Shown here piece after piece: positions 9,782 through 20,010 of a stretch of DNA of 35,232 nucleotides; the first letter of the stretch is position 1; each line of letters starts with the position of its first letter. The notes under the pieces are model-generated. The model was not told the origin of the DNA. It searched no databases and worked only from the letters and a program-made list of their open reading frames with translations. The stretch lies in the NCBI GenBank assembly GCA_001002765.1, contig LCMS01000009.1, positions 1 to 35,232 on the forward strand, written 5' to 3'. Source of the stretch: Candidatus Uhrbacteria bacterium GW2011_GWE2_46_68 (GTDB taxonomy: Bacteria; Patescibacteriota; Patescibacteriia; UBA9934; GWF2-40-263). A program made the position numbers and the translations under genes.

Positions 9782-10320
9782 GTGATTTTCTGTTCTTTGC
9801 GCCGATCTTCTTCTTCAGCGACCAGAACGATTTTATCTGTTTTTATTTTTGCTTCCTGTTCGAGGAAGAAACGATTGACACTCGGAATCAATCGCAGCCA
9901 ACGTTTGATGAGATGAAGAATCTTTCGCGCATGTTTTTTCGCATGGGTTGCAAGAACACGAATTGCCGCTGCGGTTTTTTCCCCCTCCTCTCGGAACTCT
10001 TTTTGTTTTTCCAAGGGCAAACTTTTATACATGTCGGCCAAATCTTCTTCCAAAACCGATTCAATCTCCTTTTCTAATCGATCCTTTGGTGGTGCGACTA
10101 TAACGGTGGCAGACGTATGTTTTGTTGCGGATTCCAAAGAAGGGATAAGAGTCGCTTCCACTTGTTTGAGAGATTCTTCCGGACCCCTATGTTTTTCCGA
10201 GGTTGCTTCTTTACGTTTCGGTACCAAGACGTCATGGGATGGCCCTGTTTCTTTCCCTCGCAAAAGCTGCTCCGGAATAACGGGAGATTCTTGTTCTGTC
10301 TTCAAATTCACAGGATCCAT
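9778..10320 (-). CDS. Hypothetical charged/coiled-coil protein coupled to the VirD4-like ATPase
   Basis: ORF overlaps next ORF by ATGA (9778-9781), same strand. Confidence 0.65.
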   Translation of the reverse strand: MDPVNLKTEQESPVIPEQLLRGKETGPSHDVLVPKRKEATSEKHRGPEESLKQVEATLIPSLESATKHTSATVIVAPPKDRLEKEIESVLEEDLADMYKSLPLEKQKEFREEGEKTAAAIRVLATHAKKHARKILHLIKRWLRLIPSVNRFFLEQEAKIKTDKIVLVAEEEDRRKEQKIT

Positions 10321-10342
10321 AATGGTTTTATTGTAGCAAAAA

Positions 10343-10360
10343 ACGCGCCAAGCGGCACGT
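10343..10360 (-). terminator. Terminator downstream of cysS
   Basis: Stem acgtgcc/ggcgcgt (one G-T) followed by T run on minus strand. Confidence 0.6.
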
Positions 10361-10385
10361 TTTTTCTTTTCCCCTGTGTAAAACT

Positions 10386-11768
10386 TTATTCTATCTTTTT
10401 TTGAATCCTCTGCCCTGTGGCCATATCTTCCACTTGATATCCTAATTCTGAAATTTTATCACGAAGTTCATCAGACAAAATCCAATTCTTCTCTTGTCGA
10501 GCTTTTTGACGATCATCTGCTAATCGTTGAACTTTTTCCGAAATTTCCACAGGCTTTCCTATGACCTGATGAAGCCCAAAACCCAGTACTTGATCCATGT
10601 GAAGGAGGGTTGCGGATTTTTGTTCCGAAGACAAATTGGAGGAGAACATCTCCCACATAACCGCAAGGGCGCGCGGAGTATTGAGATCATCATTGATCGC
10701 CTCATGGAACTTAGCCTCCATTTGAGAATCGGCTTTACCTGAAGGAGATGAGAGATCGCGTGCAAGACGATATAGCTTGTGCAAAGCGGCTTGTGCGGCA
10801 TCCAAAGCTTCAAATGTAAAGTTCAATGAAGCTCGATACTGGGCACTTAAACAAAAATAGCGAAAAGCGAGCGGATCATACCCCCGATCAACAAGATGTT
10901 GGAGCTGATAGACATTCCCAAGCGATTTGCTCATCTTTCCTCCATCGATTTGTAAAAAAGCATTATGCATCCAAACATTTGCTTCCAAGACATTCTCTGC
11001 GCCTTGCGTTTGCGCTAACTCGTTTTCGTGATGAATCGGAATCAAATCCTCACCGCCTGTATGAATATCAAACGGAACTCCCAAGTATTTGGCTGACATG
11101 GCTGAACATTCCACGTGCCAACCTGGGAAACCTTTGCCCCAAGGAGATTCCCACTCCATCTCTCGCTGTGCCCCTTTTGGAGAAAACTTCCATAACGCAA
11201 AATCGGTTGGAGAACGTTTTTCCCCTTGCCCCACGCGTGCACCGGCCTTTTTTTCTTCGGATTTTTGACCGGAGAGTTTCCCATAATCAGAACATTTGCT
11301 TGTGTCAAAATAAATCCCATCCGATGTTTGATAGGTGTATCCGTTTGTTTCCATTTTTTGAATAAGCGCCATTTGCTCGGCAATATGTTCCGTGGCGCGA
11401 GGATAGACATCAAAAGGATCAATATGTACACGATCCCTGTCTTCAAAAAAAGCTTTGGTATAAAACGCGGCAATGTCCTGTGCTTTTTTCCCTTCCCGAC
11501 GCATGGCCACCAACATTTTATCATCGCCAAAATCGGCGTCGTCCGTGAGATGCCCGACATCAGTGATATTCATGACTGACATCACATCAAAACCGTTATA
11601 GCAAAGAGTTCGACGTAAAATATCTGCAAAAATATAACAACGAAGATTGCCAATGTGAACAAAACTGTAAACCGTTGGACCGCAACTGTACAAACCAACT
11701 TTACCGGGATGAATGGGGACAAATGACTCCTTTTGCCTAGTAAGTGCGTTAAAAAAAGAAAGCTGCAT
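10386..11768 (-). CDS. cysS: Cysteinyl-tRNA synthetase
   Basis: MQLSFFNALTRQKESFVPIHPGKVGLYSCGPTVYSFVHIGNLRCYIFADILRR, GWHVECSAMSAKYLG, KMSKSLGN. Confidence 0.97.
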   Translation of the reverse strand: MQLSFFNALTRQKESFVPIHPGKVGLYSCGPTVYSFVHIGNLRCYIFADILRRTLCYNGFDVMSVMNITDVGHLTDDADFGDDKMLVAMRREGKKAQDIAAFYTKAFFEDRDRVHIDPFDVYPRATEHIAEQMALIQKMETNGYTYQTSDGIYFDTSKCSDYGKLSGQKSEEKKAGARVGQGEKRSPTDFALWKFSPKGAQREMEWESPWGKGFPGWHVECSAMSAKYLGVPFDIHTGGEDLIPIHHENELAQTQGAENVLEANVWMHNAFLQIDGGKMSKSLGNVYQLQHLVDRGYDPLAFRYFCLSAQYRASLNFTFEALDAAQAALHKLYRLARDLSSPSGKADSQMEAKFHEAINDDLNTPRALAVMWEMFSSNLSSEQKSATLLHMDQVLGFGLHQVIGKPVEISEKVQRLADDRQKARQEKNWILSDELRDKISELGYQVEDMATGQRIQKKIE

Positions 11769-11882
11769 ATGAGAATATTCTACACGATGTTCTGTGAGAA
11801 CGCACTTTGGGGTCAGTAAAAATCACCGAAACAAGCGGTGGCTTAACATCCAACGAAATAAAAAATCGCTCAAGGAAAGTCG

Positions 11883-12344
11883 TTAAGAACCAAGTTCGAA
11901 ATAACGTGACAAGACTGCGCGATAGATAGCGCCACGTCCCACCATGCCAATCAACTTTCCTTCCTGTACCACAGGGACTTGATGAATACCACTGGCAACC
12001 ATGAGCGCTCCCACCTTGAGAATCGGGGTCTCGGGAGAAGCCGTTAAAAGTCGCGTGGACATCACTTCCGCAACCGTTCGCTCCACAGCCGTTATGGCAT
12101 CTTCCTCCATGCGTTCAAAATCATGATATGCATGTGGTGTCTCCATCCAATCTTTATAGAGCGGAAACAAAGCGCGGAACAAATCCTTTTCCGAAAGGAT
12201 GCCGACTAAGCGTCCTTCGGTATCCACCACCGGAAGCGCGGGAAGTTTTTCGCGCAACATGAGTTCAGCCGCATCCTTCCATGTGGTGTGTGGGGCACAG
12301 GTGTGCACTGTCACACTAGGTGACAAAATATCTGTGACCTTCAT
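11883..12344 (-). CDS. CBS-domain-pair protein
   Basis: Two CBS repeats (LPALPVVDTEGRLVGILSEKDLFRA; HQVPVVQEGKLIGMVGRGAIYRA). Confidence 0.9.
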   Translation of the reverse strand: MKVTDILSPSVTVHTCAPHTTWKDAAELMLREKLPALPVVDTEGRLVGILSEKDLFRALFPLYKDWMETPHAYHDFERMEEDAITAVERTVAEVMSTRLLTASPETPILKVGALMVASGIHQVPVVQEGKLIGMVGRGAIYRAVLSRYFELGS

Positions 12345-12427
12345 ACCTCTTTATAAAAACACGGTCTGTGTGATCTGGCAAGAAAAAAAAGAAAAGGGTG
12401 TGGAGAACAAATGATTCTTCTCATAAA

Positions 12428-12452
12428 AAAGAAGCCTCTTTTTTGAGGCTCC
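12428..12452 (-). terminator. Terminator downstream of ftsL-like gene
   Basis: Stem gcctc/gaggc around tttttt with T tract on minus strand. Confidence 0.6.
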
Positions 12453-12465
12453 TTGGAATCTTTTC

Positions 12466-12819
12466 TTATTCTGCAACCGCGAAGGAAGGCATAGTGCTTT
12501 GGATATAATCGGGTTGATCTGCCTGCACGAGCCCCATCATTTTCACGGCGTGAGTCACATGTTCCAAGGATTTTGCTTCACGCACGGCAATTTCTAATTG
12601 CTGATTGCGAAGCGTTAATACATCGATCTGATCTTCGAACTGTCGCATTTGATATCCCTTTGCCACGGCTTGATTCACTTGCACGATATACGCCCCACAT
12701 AACAGCACAATCACAACAAAACTCGTGATATTTAAGACAAACACGTGCTTTTGAACCCAGGCAACGATCGCGTGAGTTTTTTTGGCTTGGTAAAGAAGAG
12801 TCTGTGCAAATGGGGACAT
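12466..12819 (-). CDS. FtsL-like septum formation initiator protein
   Basis: Single TM plus short coiled coil (FEDQIDVLTLRNQQLEIAVREAKSLEHVT), directly after rsmH; ORF 12466-12933 with likely start MSPFAQTLL. Confidence 0.7.
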   Translation of the reverse strand: MSPFAQTLLYQAKKTHAIVAWVQKHVFVLNITSFVVIVLLCGAYIVQVNQAVAKGYQMRQFEDQIDVLTLRNQQLEIAVREAKSLEHVTHAVKMMGLVQADQPDYIQSTMPSFAVAE

Positions 12820-12821
12820 AC

Positions 12822-13703
12822 TTATTTTTTCTCGGCCACACGAAGTTTGGCACTGCGGGCACGAGGATTTTGTTTTATTTCTATTTGAGTCGCAGTGACA
12901 GGTTTTTTGGTCACCACGTTTAGTTGATTGCATTGTTGAAAAAATGTCTTGACCACGCGATCCTCCAGAGAATGAAATGAGATAATCACGATGCGTCCGC
13001 CAGGTTTAAGCAACTCAACCAGATCTGGAAGCGCTCGTTCCAATTCCCCAAGCTCATCATTCACCGCGATCCGAAGTGCTTGAAAAATCTGTGTGGCCGG
13101 ATGGATTTTTCCGCGATGTCCCACCACCTCTTCAATCAAATCCGCCAGTTGGGTCGTGGTTTCCAAGGGATGTTTTGTCCGTTCTTTCACGATCGCTTGG
13201 GCAAATCGACGCGCTTTGAGTTCTTCCCCATAGACCCGAAATATTCGTGCCAACTCATCTTCCGGCCACGTATTTACGATTTCTTCTGCCGTTAAAATTT
13301 GAGAAGAGGGGTCATAGCGCATGTCTAGAGGTCCCTCAGCCAAAAAACTAAATCCGCGGGAGGCATCTTGGAGGTGAGCAGAGCTGAAGCCAAGATCCAA
13401 TAAGATTCCATCAAAGGGGCAAAGGCCATGAGCATAAGCATGTGATTTTGCTTGAGCAAAAGAATCAGAGACAAAAATAACGGCATCAGTAAAAGCAGAA
13501 AGACGCTGCTTGGCCATGGCAAGATTTCGAGGATCTCGATCCATAGCAAGCAGACGGCTTTCTGGGAGGGCGCGCGTAAGCAAAGCTTCGCTGTGTCCTC
13601 CCAGCCCCACTGTGCCGTCTAACCAAACGGTTTTCGGCTCCGGTTTGAGATACATAAGTACCTCTTGAAGCAAGACGGGTATATGTATGAACGGTGTTGC
13701 CAT
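12822..13703 (-). CDS. rsmH: 16S rRNA (cytosine1402-N4)-methyltransferase RsmH/MraW
   Basis: HIPVLLQEVLMYLKPEPKTVWLDGTVGLGGHSEALL, DGILLDLGFSSAHLQDASRGFSF, GGRIVIISFHSLEDRVVK. Confidence 0.97.
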   Translation of the reverse strand: MATPFIHIPVLLQEVLMYLKPEPKTVWLDGTVGLGGHSEALLTRALPESRLLAMDRDPRNLAMAKQRLSAFTDAVIFVSDSFAQAKSHAYAHGLCPFDGILLDLGFSSAHLQDASRGFSFLAEGPLDMRYDPSSQILTAEEIVNTWPEDELARIFRVYGEELKARRFAQAIVKERTKHPLETTTQLADLIEEVVGHRGKIHPATQIFQALRIAVNDELGELERALPDLVELLKPGGRIVIISFHSLEDRVVKTFFQQCNQLNVVTKKPVTATQIEIKQNPRARSAKLRVAEKK

Positions 13704-13840
13704 ACATTTCTTACCTCAGGATGCCGGGTTGCAGGACTATGATGACATAGACCCCCTCTCAACGAAGAACACCTGGAAGGAAGGTTCATGACCTCCCAGA
13801 TGCCGCAACCTGACACCCTCAAGTGTCAGTACGATCAGAA

Positions 13841-14272
13841 TTAAACTCCAAGTTCGCCCAATTTTTCGGCAATCCCTCCCACATCCTGTTCGATGGATGT
13901 TTTGTAGGTTTGCCACTTTGTTGCATCCCAAATCTCTAGGCGATTATAGAGACCTGCCACCACGACTTGCTTTGACAGACTGGCATACTCCCGAAGGTAT
14001 TCCGGTAGTACGACTCTTCCCTGTTTGTCCACTTCCACGTCCATGGCACCCGCAAGCATGAGTCGGGCGAAAGCGCGGCTATTGGACTGCCCCAGGGGCA
14101 AACCGGCGAGCTTCTCGGCCAGCTTGTCCCACTCCTCCTTGGGGAACAGGAATAAAGACGTATCAAGACCTCGCGTCACCACAGCCCCCTTTGCGAGGTC
14201 TCCCCGAAATTTCATCGGGATGGCCAGTCGTCCTTTGTCGTCGATGGAATGATGGTACTCGCCAATGAACAT
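13841..14272 (-). CDS. mraZ: Transcriptional regulator MraZ
   Basis: MFIGEYHHSIDDKGRLAIPMKFRGDL; upstream of rsmH; ORF track start 14380 is too long. Confidence 0.96.
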   Translation of the reverse strand: MFIGEYHHSIDDKGRLAIPMKFRGDLAKGAVVTRGLDTSLFLFPKEEWDKLAEKLAGLPLGQSNSRAFARLMLAGAMDVEVDKQGRVVLPEYLREYASLSKQVVVAGLYNRLEIWDATKWQTYKTSIEQDVGGIAEKLGELGV

Positions 14273-14340
14273 AGGCTTGGTGAAGATGGAATAAAATGCG
14301 TTTATTAAATAAAAGTGAGCACCGAGCAGTATTGCCCGAT

Positions 14341-14406
14341 CCCCACTTTGTTCCACCTGCAACCATTTTATGCCACTCAATGGGATGGGTCAACACCATC
14401 CTCCAC
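14341..14406 (-). promoter_or_regulatory. Probable MraZ-binding operator: GTGGNN boxes phased at 10-bp intervals
   Basis: Plus-strand ccccac 14341, ttccac 14351, tgccac 14371, ctccac 14401 (degenerate aaccat 14361, caacac 14391), just upstream of mraZ. Confidence 0.7.
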
Positions 14407-14623
14407 TTTTTTCTTCGCTACATTGAGCGAAAACAAAAATGATATCCACAGCGAAAAAATTTCTCATTTCAAATTTCCAATTTTCGATGAAGATCGGGAC
14501 GCGACACTCTTTATCCACTGATAAAACTAAAACACGTGACCAAAAAGGTACGTGTTTGTGATATGAGAAGATTTATCCTTTCAAATCACACCTAACATGA
14601 TCGCTACATCATGAAAAGATGGA

Positions 14624-15160
14624 TTATGGACAGTAAAACTTTTTATTTTTGAAAGGGATGAGTGCCAAGACAACAGCTTCTGTATAGTATTTCGTTCTAT
14701 CGATTATGTTATCAGTCAAAATACCGACCACTCCATTTTCTTGTTTCGCGTTTATCCGATCAAAAACAATGTTGTCGGCCTCCCCAAGTTCTTTTCCTTG
14801 TTTGATCAGTTCCGCGATTTGCAGTGGCAAGAAAAAAGTCCCCGTCCTCCCCTTCCCAACCTCATTATCTTGATCTTTCACCACCACCCAGGCGAAAGAT
14901 TCCATACCCGAATGTTTTTCCTCCACACCTCCCTCGATGCCCACATAAAAATCTGCACCCGGCTTTTGATCTTGGGCGCGGTTGACTCTGTTCCATGCAC
15001 CTTGATATGTTTCGAGATCATTTTTGGGTTGATCGCTTACGCCAGAGGAAACAGATACCCCCTCGATCTCAAACTGCTCCTGCAAAAACATGTTCTGAAA
15101 ACCGATCAAGGTGGCATTGATTTTCACCGGATTTTTGGAAGCAATAATAATTTTTTTCAT
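14624..15160 (-). CDS. Inosine/xanthosine triphosphatase, YjjX/DUF84-type
   Basis: MKKIIIASKNPVKINATLIGFQNMF, DFYVGIEGGVEE, ILTDNIIDRTKYYTEAVVLALIPF. Confidence 0.88.
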   Translation of the reverse strand: MKKIIIASKNPVKINATLIGFQNMFLQEQFEIEGVSVSSGVSDQPKNDLETYQGAWNRVNRAQDQKPGADFYVGIEGGVEEKHSGMESFAWVVVKDQDNEVGKGRTGTFFLPLQIAELIKQGKELGEADNIVFDRINAKQENGVVGILTDNIIDRTKYYTEAVVLALIPFKNKKFYCP

Positions 15161-15173
15161 AAAACCGCATCTT

Positions 15174-15247
15174 TGGTGTCAGGTCGGACTTTGGACTTTT
15201 TTATTTTCAGCCGAGAGACGAAACTTCGAAACTCAAAATGTGACCCC
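15174..15247. repeat. Decayed REP/RAYT-end-like relic
   Basis: ggtgtcaggtcggactttggacttttttatttt resembles the RAYT left end ggggtcaggtcgtgcttcgtgctttttttatttt; ends in gtgacccc. Confidence 0.5.
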
Positions 15248-15255
15248 AGACTCCA

Positions 15256-15741
15256 CTATAACGTCTGTCGTAATTCGGATACTTTTATCTTAGCTTCTCT
15301 CGACACATTTTCAAAATCCGTTTTGATATCCTCGATCAACCAATCACGAATTTCAAGCGGATATAACAGTAATGATGACAGACCTCCTATTTCGTACCAA
15401 ATGGGATTATAAAAATTCGCATTACTTTCCGCCATATCTCTGGCTTCGTTTCCGTCGCCGAGTTTTGGCTCGCCGGAAACATAATGGCAAAGATAAAAAA
15501 ATTGCTCGGTGTTGTCATCAAGTATGTGGTGGTAAAGCATTTTTTCGATCTTGACTTCAAGCGATGTTTCCTCTTGCACTTCTCGCAAGACGGCTTGCTC
15601 AATAGTTTCTCCCCTTTCCACGCCTCCGCCAGGAAAAACATGATACTCTTTCCCGCTGCTTATTCTGTGCATCAATAAAACGTTTCCATTATTTATGATT
15701 ATGGCGGCGGCACGAATTCTTTTGATAGAATGTGTTGTCAT
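15256..15741 (-). CDS. NUDIX hydrolase
   Basis: Nudix box GGGVERGETIEQAVLREVQEETSLEV. Confidence 0.95.
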   Translation of the reverse strand: MTTHSIKRIRAAAIIINNGNVLLMHRISSGKEYHVFPGGGVERGETIEQAVLREVQEETSLEVKIEKMLYHHILDDNTEQFFYLCHYVSGEPKLGDGNEARDMAESNANFYNPIWYEIGGLSSLLLYPLEIRDWLIEDIKTDFENVSREAKIKVSELRQTL

Positions 15742-15763
15742 ACGTGTGCATGAAACCTATTTC

Positions 15764-16144
15764 TTACTCTTCTCTATCCGGCGAAAAATCAACTTGATAC
15801 TCGGGTATGCCCAACGAAATGCCATAGCGTTTTGCTTCATCGTATTGTTCTTTCTTTCTCTGATGTATGAAAAAAACTTTGTCGCGGAACATAATATAGT
15901 GATGAGTTTTATTTTTGAAATCCGCATACCAACCATGTTCGCGGTCGAGCGCTTTGCTGATTTTTTCCGCCACGCTCTTTGCTTGATCTTCTGATATTTC
16001 AACGGTGTGAAGTGTCCATTGTTTTATCCAAGGAGTTTGATGTTCCTCGATAACATGTTCAACCCTGGTCGCGGAAATATGAACTTCTTTGAGAATATCT
16101 TTATTTTCCAAGCTCTCCTCGATGATCGTACCTTTATAACTCAT
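15764..16144 (-). CDS. Conserved hypothetical protein
   Basis: 126-aa ORF collinear between NUDIX and uvrC. Confidence 0.7.
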   Translation of the reverse strand: MSYKGTIIEESLENKDILKEVHISATRVEHVIEEHQTPWIKQWTLHTVEISEDQAKSVAEKISKALDREHGWYADFKNKTHHYIMFRDKVFFIHQRKKEQYDEAKRYGISLGIPEYQVDFSPDREE

Positions 16145-16147
16145 ACA

Positions 16148-17464
16148 TTATTTTTTTAATCTTCCCCTTACCTTTCGATGATACTGTATCGCAAATCGGT
16201 GGGCTTCGTCGCGGGCGCGTTGGAAAATTTCTTTTCCCCGTTCAGCCACGGCTAATAACCGCGGATTGGTTCGATCATACACAAGCCGATCTTGTTTGCG
16301 ATCAAACCCCTTGGCAATCCCGATCAACGGAACGAAAAAACCCATTTCAGACAAAACATTTTGTGCCCGAAGCATGTGCCCTTCTCCCCCATCAATCACG
16401 ATGAGGATAGGCAAAGGCCACGCGTGCGGATGCAAATGTGCGTGTGCCAAACGCCTCCGCAACACTTCTTCTAACATCCCCACATCATTGACCCCCCGCA
16501 CGGTTTTAATTTTAAACTTACGATACTGATCTTTCGCGGGCTTCCCATTTTCAAACACCACCATAGATCCCACGGCAGAAGTTCCGGAGATGCTGCTCAT
16601 GTCATATGCCTCAATACGTCCATGGAGATCTATGCCCCCAACTTCAGTTTGCGGAACCACTTCACGATCTTCACGCTGAATCAAGGCAATGTCTTGAATA
16701 TGTTCAAGTGCGGAGATTTGATTACGATACTTTACCGCTTGTTCAAAATCTTGTGTGTGTGCCGCCTGCTTCATCGCCGTACGCACCGTGCGTAAAATTC
16801 GTCCTTTCTTCCCTTCAAAAAACCACAAGAGTTGTTGGATGATCTTTCGATACTCTTTTGGTGTGATCGCGCCCGTACAAACTCCAGGACATAATCCGAT
16901 CGAAGCGGGAAAACATGGACGCGCTTTTTCTCCATTCCTCGGCGATTCACAATCACTCCAGGGAATCATGGGGCGGACGATCTCCAATGCCTGGCGCAAA
17001 GATCGCCCACTGATGTACGGGCCATACACGGCTAAAAATTTTTTCTTGGCTTCTTTGGAAAGTTCTTTACAAAAAGGATTGATGCCAAGAACGTGTAGTT
17101 CATGTCCGCGCATCAGCACTGGTCGTGGATACACCTCTCGTGTAATGACCAAATATAAAAAGCTGCGATCATCTTGTTCTAAAATATTATACTTCGGACG
17201 ATGCGCTTTGATTTGATTGGCTTCAAGAACCAATGCCTCGATCACAGTCGGCATAACTTGATAATCAATCCGTGCGATCTGTCGCACCATTTCTCCAATC
17301 CGTCTATCGTGAGCTTTGGTGAAATAAGAGGACACCCGTCGCTTCAAAGATGTCGCTTTGCCGATATACAAAAGTTTGCCTTGCACATCATAATAAAAAT
17401 ACACGCCGGGTTCATCGGGAAGTTTTTTCTGTTTGATGATGATGGATGGAGGAATCATGAGCAT
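16148..17464 (-). CDS. uvrC: Excinuclease ABC subunit C
   Basis: GIY-YIG domain PDEPGVYFYYDVQGKLLYIGKATSLKRRVSSYF; RVSSYF..; IDGGEGHMLRAQNVL; RDEAHRFAIQYHRK. Confidence 0.96.
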   Translation of the reverse strand: MLMIPPSIIIKQKKLPDEPGVYFYYDVQGKLLYIGKATSLKRRVSSYFTKAHDRRIGEMVRQIARIDYQVMPTVIEALVLEANQIKAHRPKYNILEQDDRSFLYLVITREVYPRPVLMRGHELHVLGINPFCKELSKEAKKKFLAVYGPYISGRSLRQALEIVRPMIPWSDCESPRNGEKARPCFPASIGLCPGVCTGAITPKEYRKIIQQLLWFFEGKKGRILRTVRTAMKQAAHTQDFEQAVKYRNQISALEHIQDIALIQREDREVVPQTEVGGIDLHGRIEAYDMSSISGTSAVGSMVVFENGKPAKDQYRKFKIKTVRGVNDVGMLEEVLRRRLAHAHLHPHAWPLPILIVIDGGEGHMLRAQNVLSEMGFFVPLIGIAKGFDRKQDRLVYDRTNPRLLAVAERGKEIFQRARDEAHRFAIQYHRKVRGRLKK

Positions 17465-17466
17465 GA

Positions 17467-20010
17467 TTATGTGAGCACCCTACGTAAATACGTCCCGGTA
17501 TGACTGTCTTTTTTACGGGCAATGTCTTCGGGTGTTCCCACCCCAACGACCGCACCACCTTTATCCCCGCCTTCGGGCCCAAGATCAATCACCCAATCCG
17601 CGCATTTAATGACGTCCAAATTATGTTCGATCACTACAACCGTATTTCCTTTACTCACCAAAGATTGAAGCACCCGCAAAAGATGCTGGATGTCTTCAAA
17701 ATGCAATCCCGTGGTCGGTTCATCTAACAGATACAAAGTGCGCCCCGTGGATGGACGCGATAATTCTGCCGAAAGTTTTACTCGCTGTGCTTCTCCACCC
17801 GAGAGCGTAGGCGCGGCTTGTCCAAGGGTCAAATAACTCAACCCCACTTCGTGCAAGGTGCGCAATTTATCGTTCACCACAGGAATGTCTTTAAAAAATA
17901 TCGCCGCTTCCTCGACCGTCATCTTCAACACATCGTAAATATTTTTTCCCTTATAGACGATCTCCAACGTTTCACGATCGAACCGTCGGCCTTTACATAC
18001 ATCGCAGGTCACGTACACCGTGGGTAAAAAATGCATTTCAATCGCCAAGGTGCCATGGCCTTCGCAATGCTCGCACCGACCGCCGGGCGTATTAAAACTG
18101 AATCGTCCGGGTTTGTATCCACGCAGTCGCGCCTCTTCGGTCTCGGCAAATAATTCGCGAATGGGGCCCCACGCGCCCGTATAAGTCGCGGGATTGGATC
18201 GTGAAGTACGACCAATGGCTCCTTGATCCATCAAAATCGCCTTATCCAAATATTCAAGTCCCAAAAGAGCTTTGTGTTTTCCGGGTGTTGATTTGCTTCC
18301 GTATAATCGTTTGGAAATCGCCTTGTACATGGTCTCATACGCAAGGGTGGATTTGCCGGATCCGGAAACGCCTGTGATACACACGAATCGACGCAGAGGA
18401 ATTTCGACATCAATGTTTTTCAAATTGTTCTCATTCGCCCCTCGTATTTTTATTTTTTCGAGTCCTTCGGATCGTCGCGTCGCGGGCACTTCGATTTTTT
18501 TATCCCCGCGCAAATACGCCGCGGTCAATGATTTTTTGTCTTGAAAAATATGTGGTGTTTCTCCAGCAGCGATAATCTGTCCTCCATGAATCCCCGCTCC
18601 CGGACCAATCTCCACCATATAATCGCAGGCACGAATGGTGTCTTCATCATGCTCCACAATAATCACGGTGTTTCCGAGATCACGGAGATTTTTCAATGTC
18701 GCGATCAATTGATCATTGTCCCGTTGATGCAAACCAATCGTGGGTTCATCAAGCACATAGGTGGCGCCTACCAACCGTGAACCGACTTGAGATGCCAGAC
18801 GAATGCGTTGCGCTTCCCCACCCGAAAGTGTGCCAGCTCGGCGATCAAGCGTTAAATAATGCAAACCCACATCAAACAAAAACTGCAAACGATTTTGAAT
18901 TTCACGCAATGCAGTACCGGCGATTTCTTTTTGACGATCGGAAAATGCGGCATTTGAAAAATATGTGTGAGCCTCTGCCACCGACATGGCGGTCACATCC
19001 ACAATAGACAATCCTTCTGATCCTTTGAGTGGAGGAAGATGCACGGCTAAAGATTCAGGGCGCAAACGCGCACCTTGGCAGACAGGACACAGCTCCTCAC
19101 TAAATAATTCCTTGGTTCCAAGTCCGGTACAAGCCTGGCAGGCGCCATACGGCGAATTGAAAGAAAAAAGACGCGGCTCGATTTCGGGAAACGCAAATCC
19201 ATCATCCGGACAACTGAATTTTGAGGAAAGTGTTTGCTCGGTTTCGTCCGGATATCCGATCAATGCCGCATCACCCCCGCGATTCACCGCAGTTTCCAAT
19301 GCCTCGGCCAAACGCTGACGCGTCACTTTCTCGTCCGCCAAAAAAGCGCTATAGGGAATGGTATCTACCACAAGCTCGATCGTATGTTGTTGATAGCGCG
19401 TGAGTTTAAGCGGTTGATCCAAGCGATGAGACTTTCCGTCAATGCGCACATGGACAAACCCGGCATTATAGAGATCATACAAAAGTTGATAATACTCACC
19501 TTTGCGGCCACGCACTACCGGAGCCATAATTTTCACCTGCTTCCCTTTGGCCGCTTCAAGGGAAACAAGATCGGGGATCATCCGTTTCCATACCACATCC
19601 ACCATTTCTTCATTGGTGAGTTTTTGAATCTCACGCCCGCACGTTACACAATGAGGAGTACCCGCACGCGCATACAAGACCCGCAAATAATCATAAATTT
19701 CCGTGATCGTTGCCACGGTGGAACGCGGATTGGAAGAATGTGCTTTTTGATCGATCGAGATGGCGGGAGACAATCCTTCGATCTCGTCCACATCGGGTTT
19801 TTCCATTTGTCCCAAAAATTGTCGCGCATAGGCGGAAAGAGATTCCACATAACGCCGTTGTCCCTCGGCAAAAATCGTATCAAACGCAAGACTGGATTTT
19901 CCCGAACCGGAAACGCCGGTCACACAAATCATTTTATTACGTGGAAGACTGAGGGAAATGTTTTTGAGGTTATGTTCTCGCGCTCCTTTGATGATGATCT
20001 GGTCGTTCAT
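17467..20010 (-). CDS. uvrA: Excinuclease ABC subunit A
   Basis: [62 protein letters not shown]; two ABC signatures LSGGEAQR; 847 aa. Confidence 0.97.
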   Translation of the reverse strand: MNDQIIIKGAREHNLKNISLSLPRNKMICVTGVSGSGKSSLAFDTIFAEGQRRYVESLSAYARQFLGQMEKPDVDEIEGLSPAISIDQKAHSSNPRSTVATITEIYDYLRVLYARAGTPHCVTCGREIQKLTNEEMVDVVWKRMIPDLVSLEAAKGKQVKIMAPVVRGRKGEYYQLLYDLYNAGFVHVRIDGKSHRLDQPLKLTRYQQHTIELVVDTIPYSAFLADEKVTRQRLAEALETAVNRGGDAALIGYPDETEQTLSSKFSCPDDGFAFPEIEPRLFSFNSPYGACQACTGLGTKELFSEELCPVCQGARLRPESLAVHLPPLKGSEGLSIVDVTAMSVAEAHTYFSNAAFSDRQKEIAGTALREIQNRLQFLFDVGLHYLTLDRRAGTLSGGEAQRIRLASQVGSRLVGATYVLDEPTIGLHQRDNDQLIATLKNLRDLGNTVIIVEHDEDTIRACDYMVEIGPGAGIHGGQIIAAGETPHIFQDKKSLTAAYLRGDKKIEVPATRRSEGLEKIKIRGANENNLKNIDVEIPLRRFVCITGVSGSGKSTLAYETMYKAISKRLYGSKSTPGKHKALLGLEYLDKAILMDQGAIGRTSRSNPATYTGAWGPIRELFAETEEARLRGYKPGRFSFNTPGGRCEHCEGHGTLAIEMHFLPTVYVTCDVCKGRRFDRETLEIVYKGKNIYDVLKMTVEEAAIFFKDIPVVNDKLRTLHEVGLSYLTLGQAAPTLSGGEAQRVKLSAELSRPSTGRTLYLLDEPTTGLHFEDIQHLLRVLQSLVSKGNTVVVIEHNLDVIKCADWVIDLGPEGGDKGGAVVGVGTPEDIARKKDSHTGTYLRRVLT

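Noticed and set aside
11808-11816. tggggtcag near the cysS start, possible REP head
   Set aside because: Only nine matching bases, no palindrome partner; chance match likely
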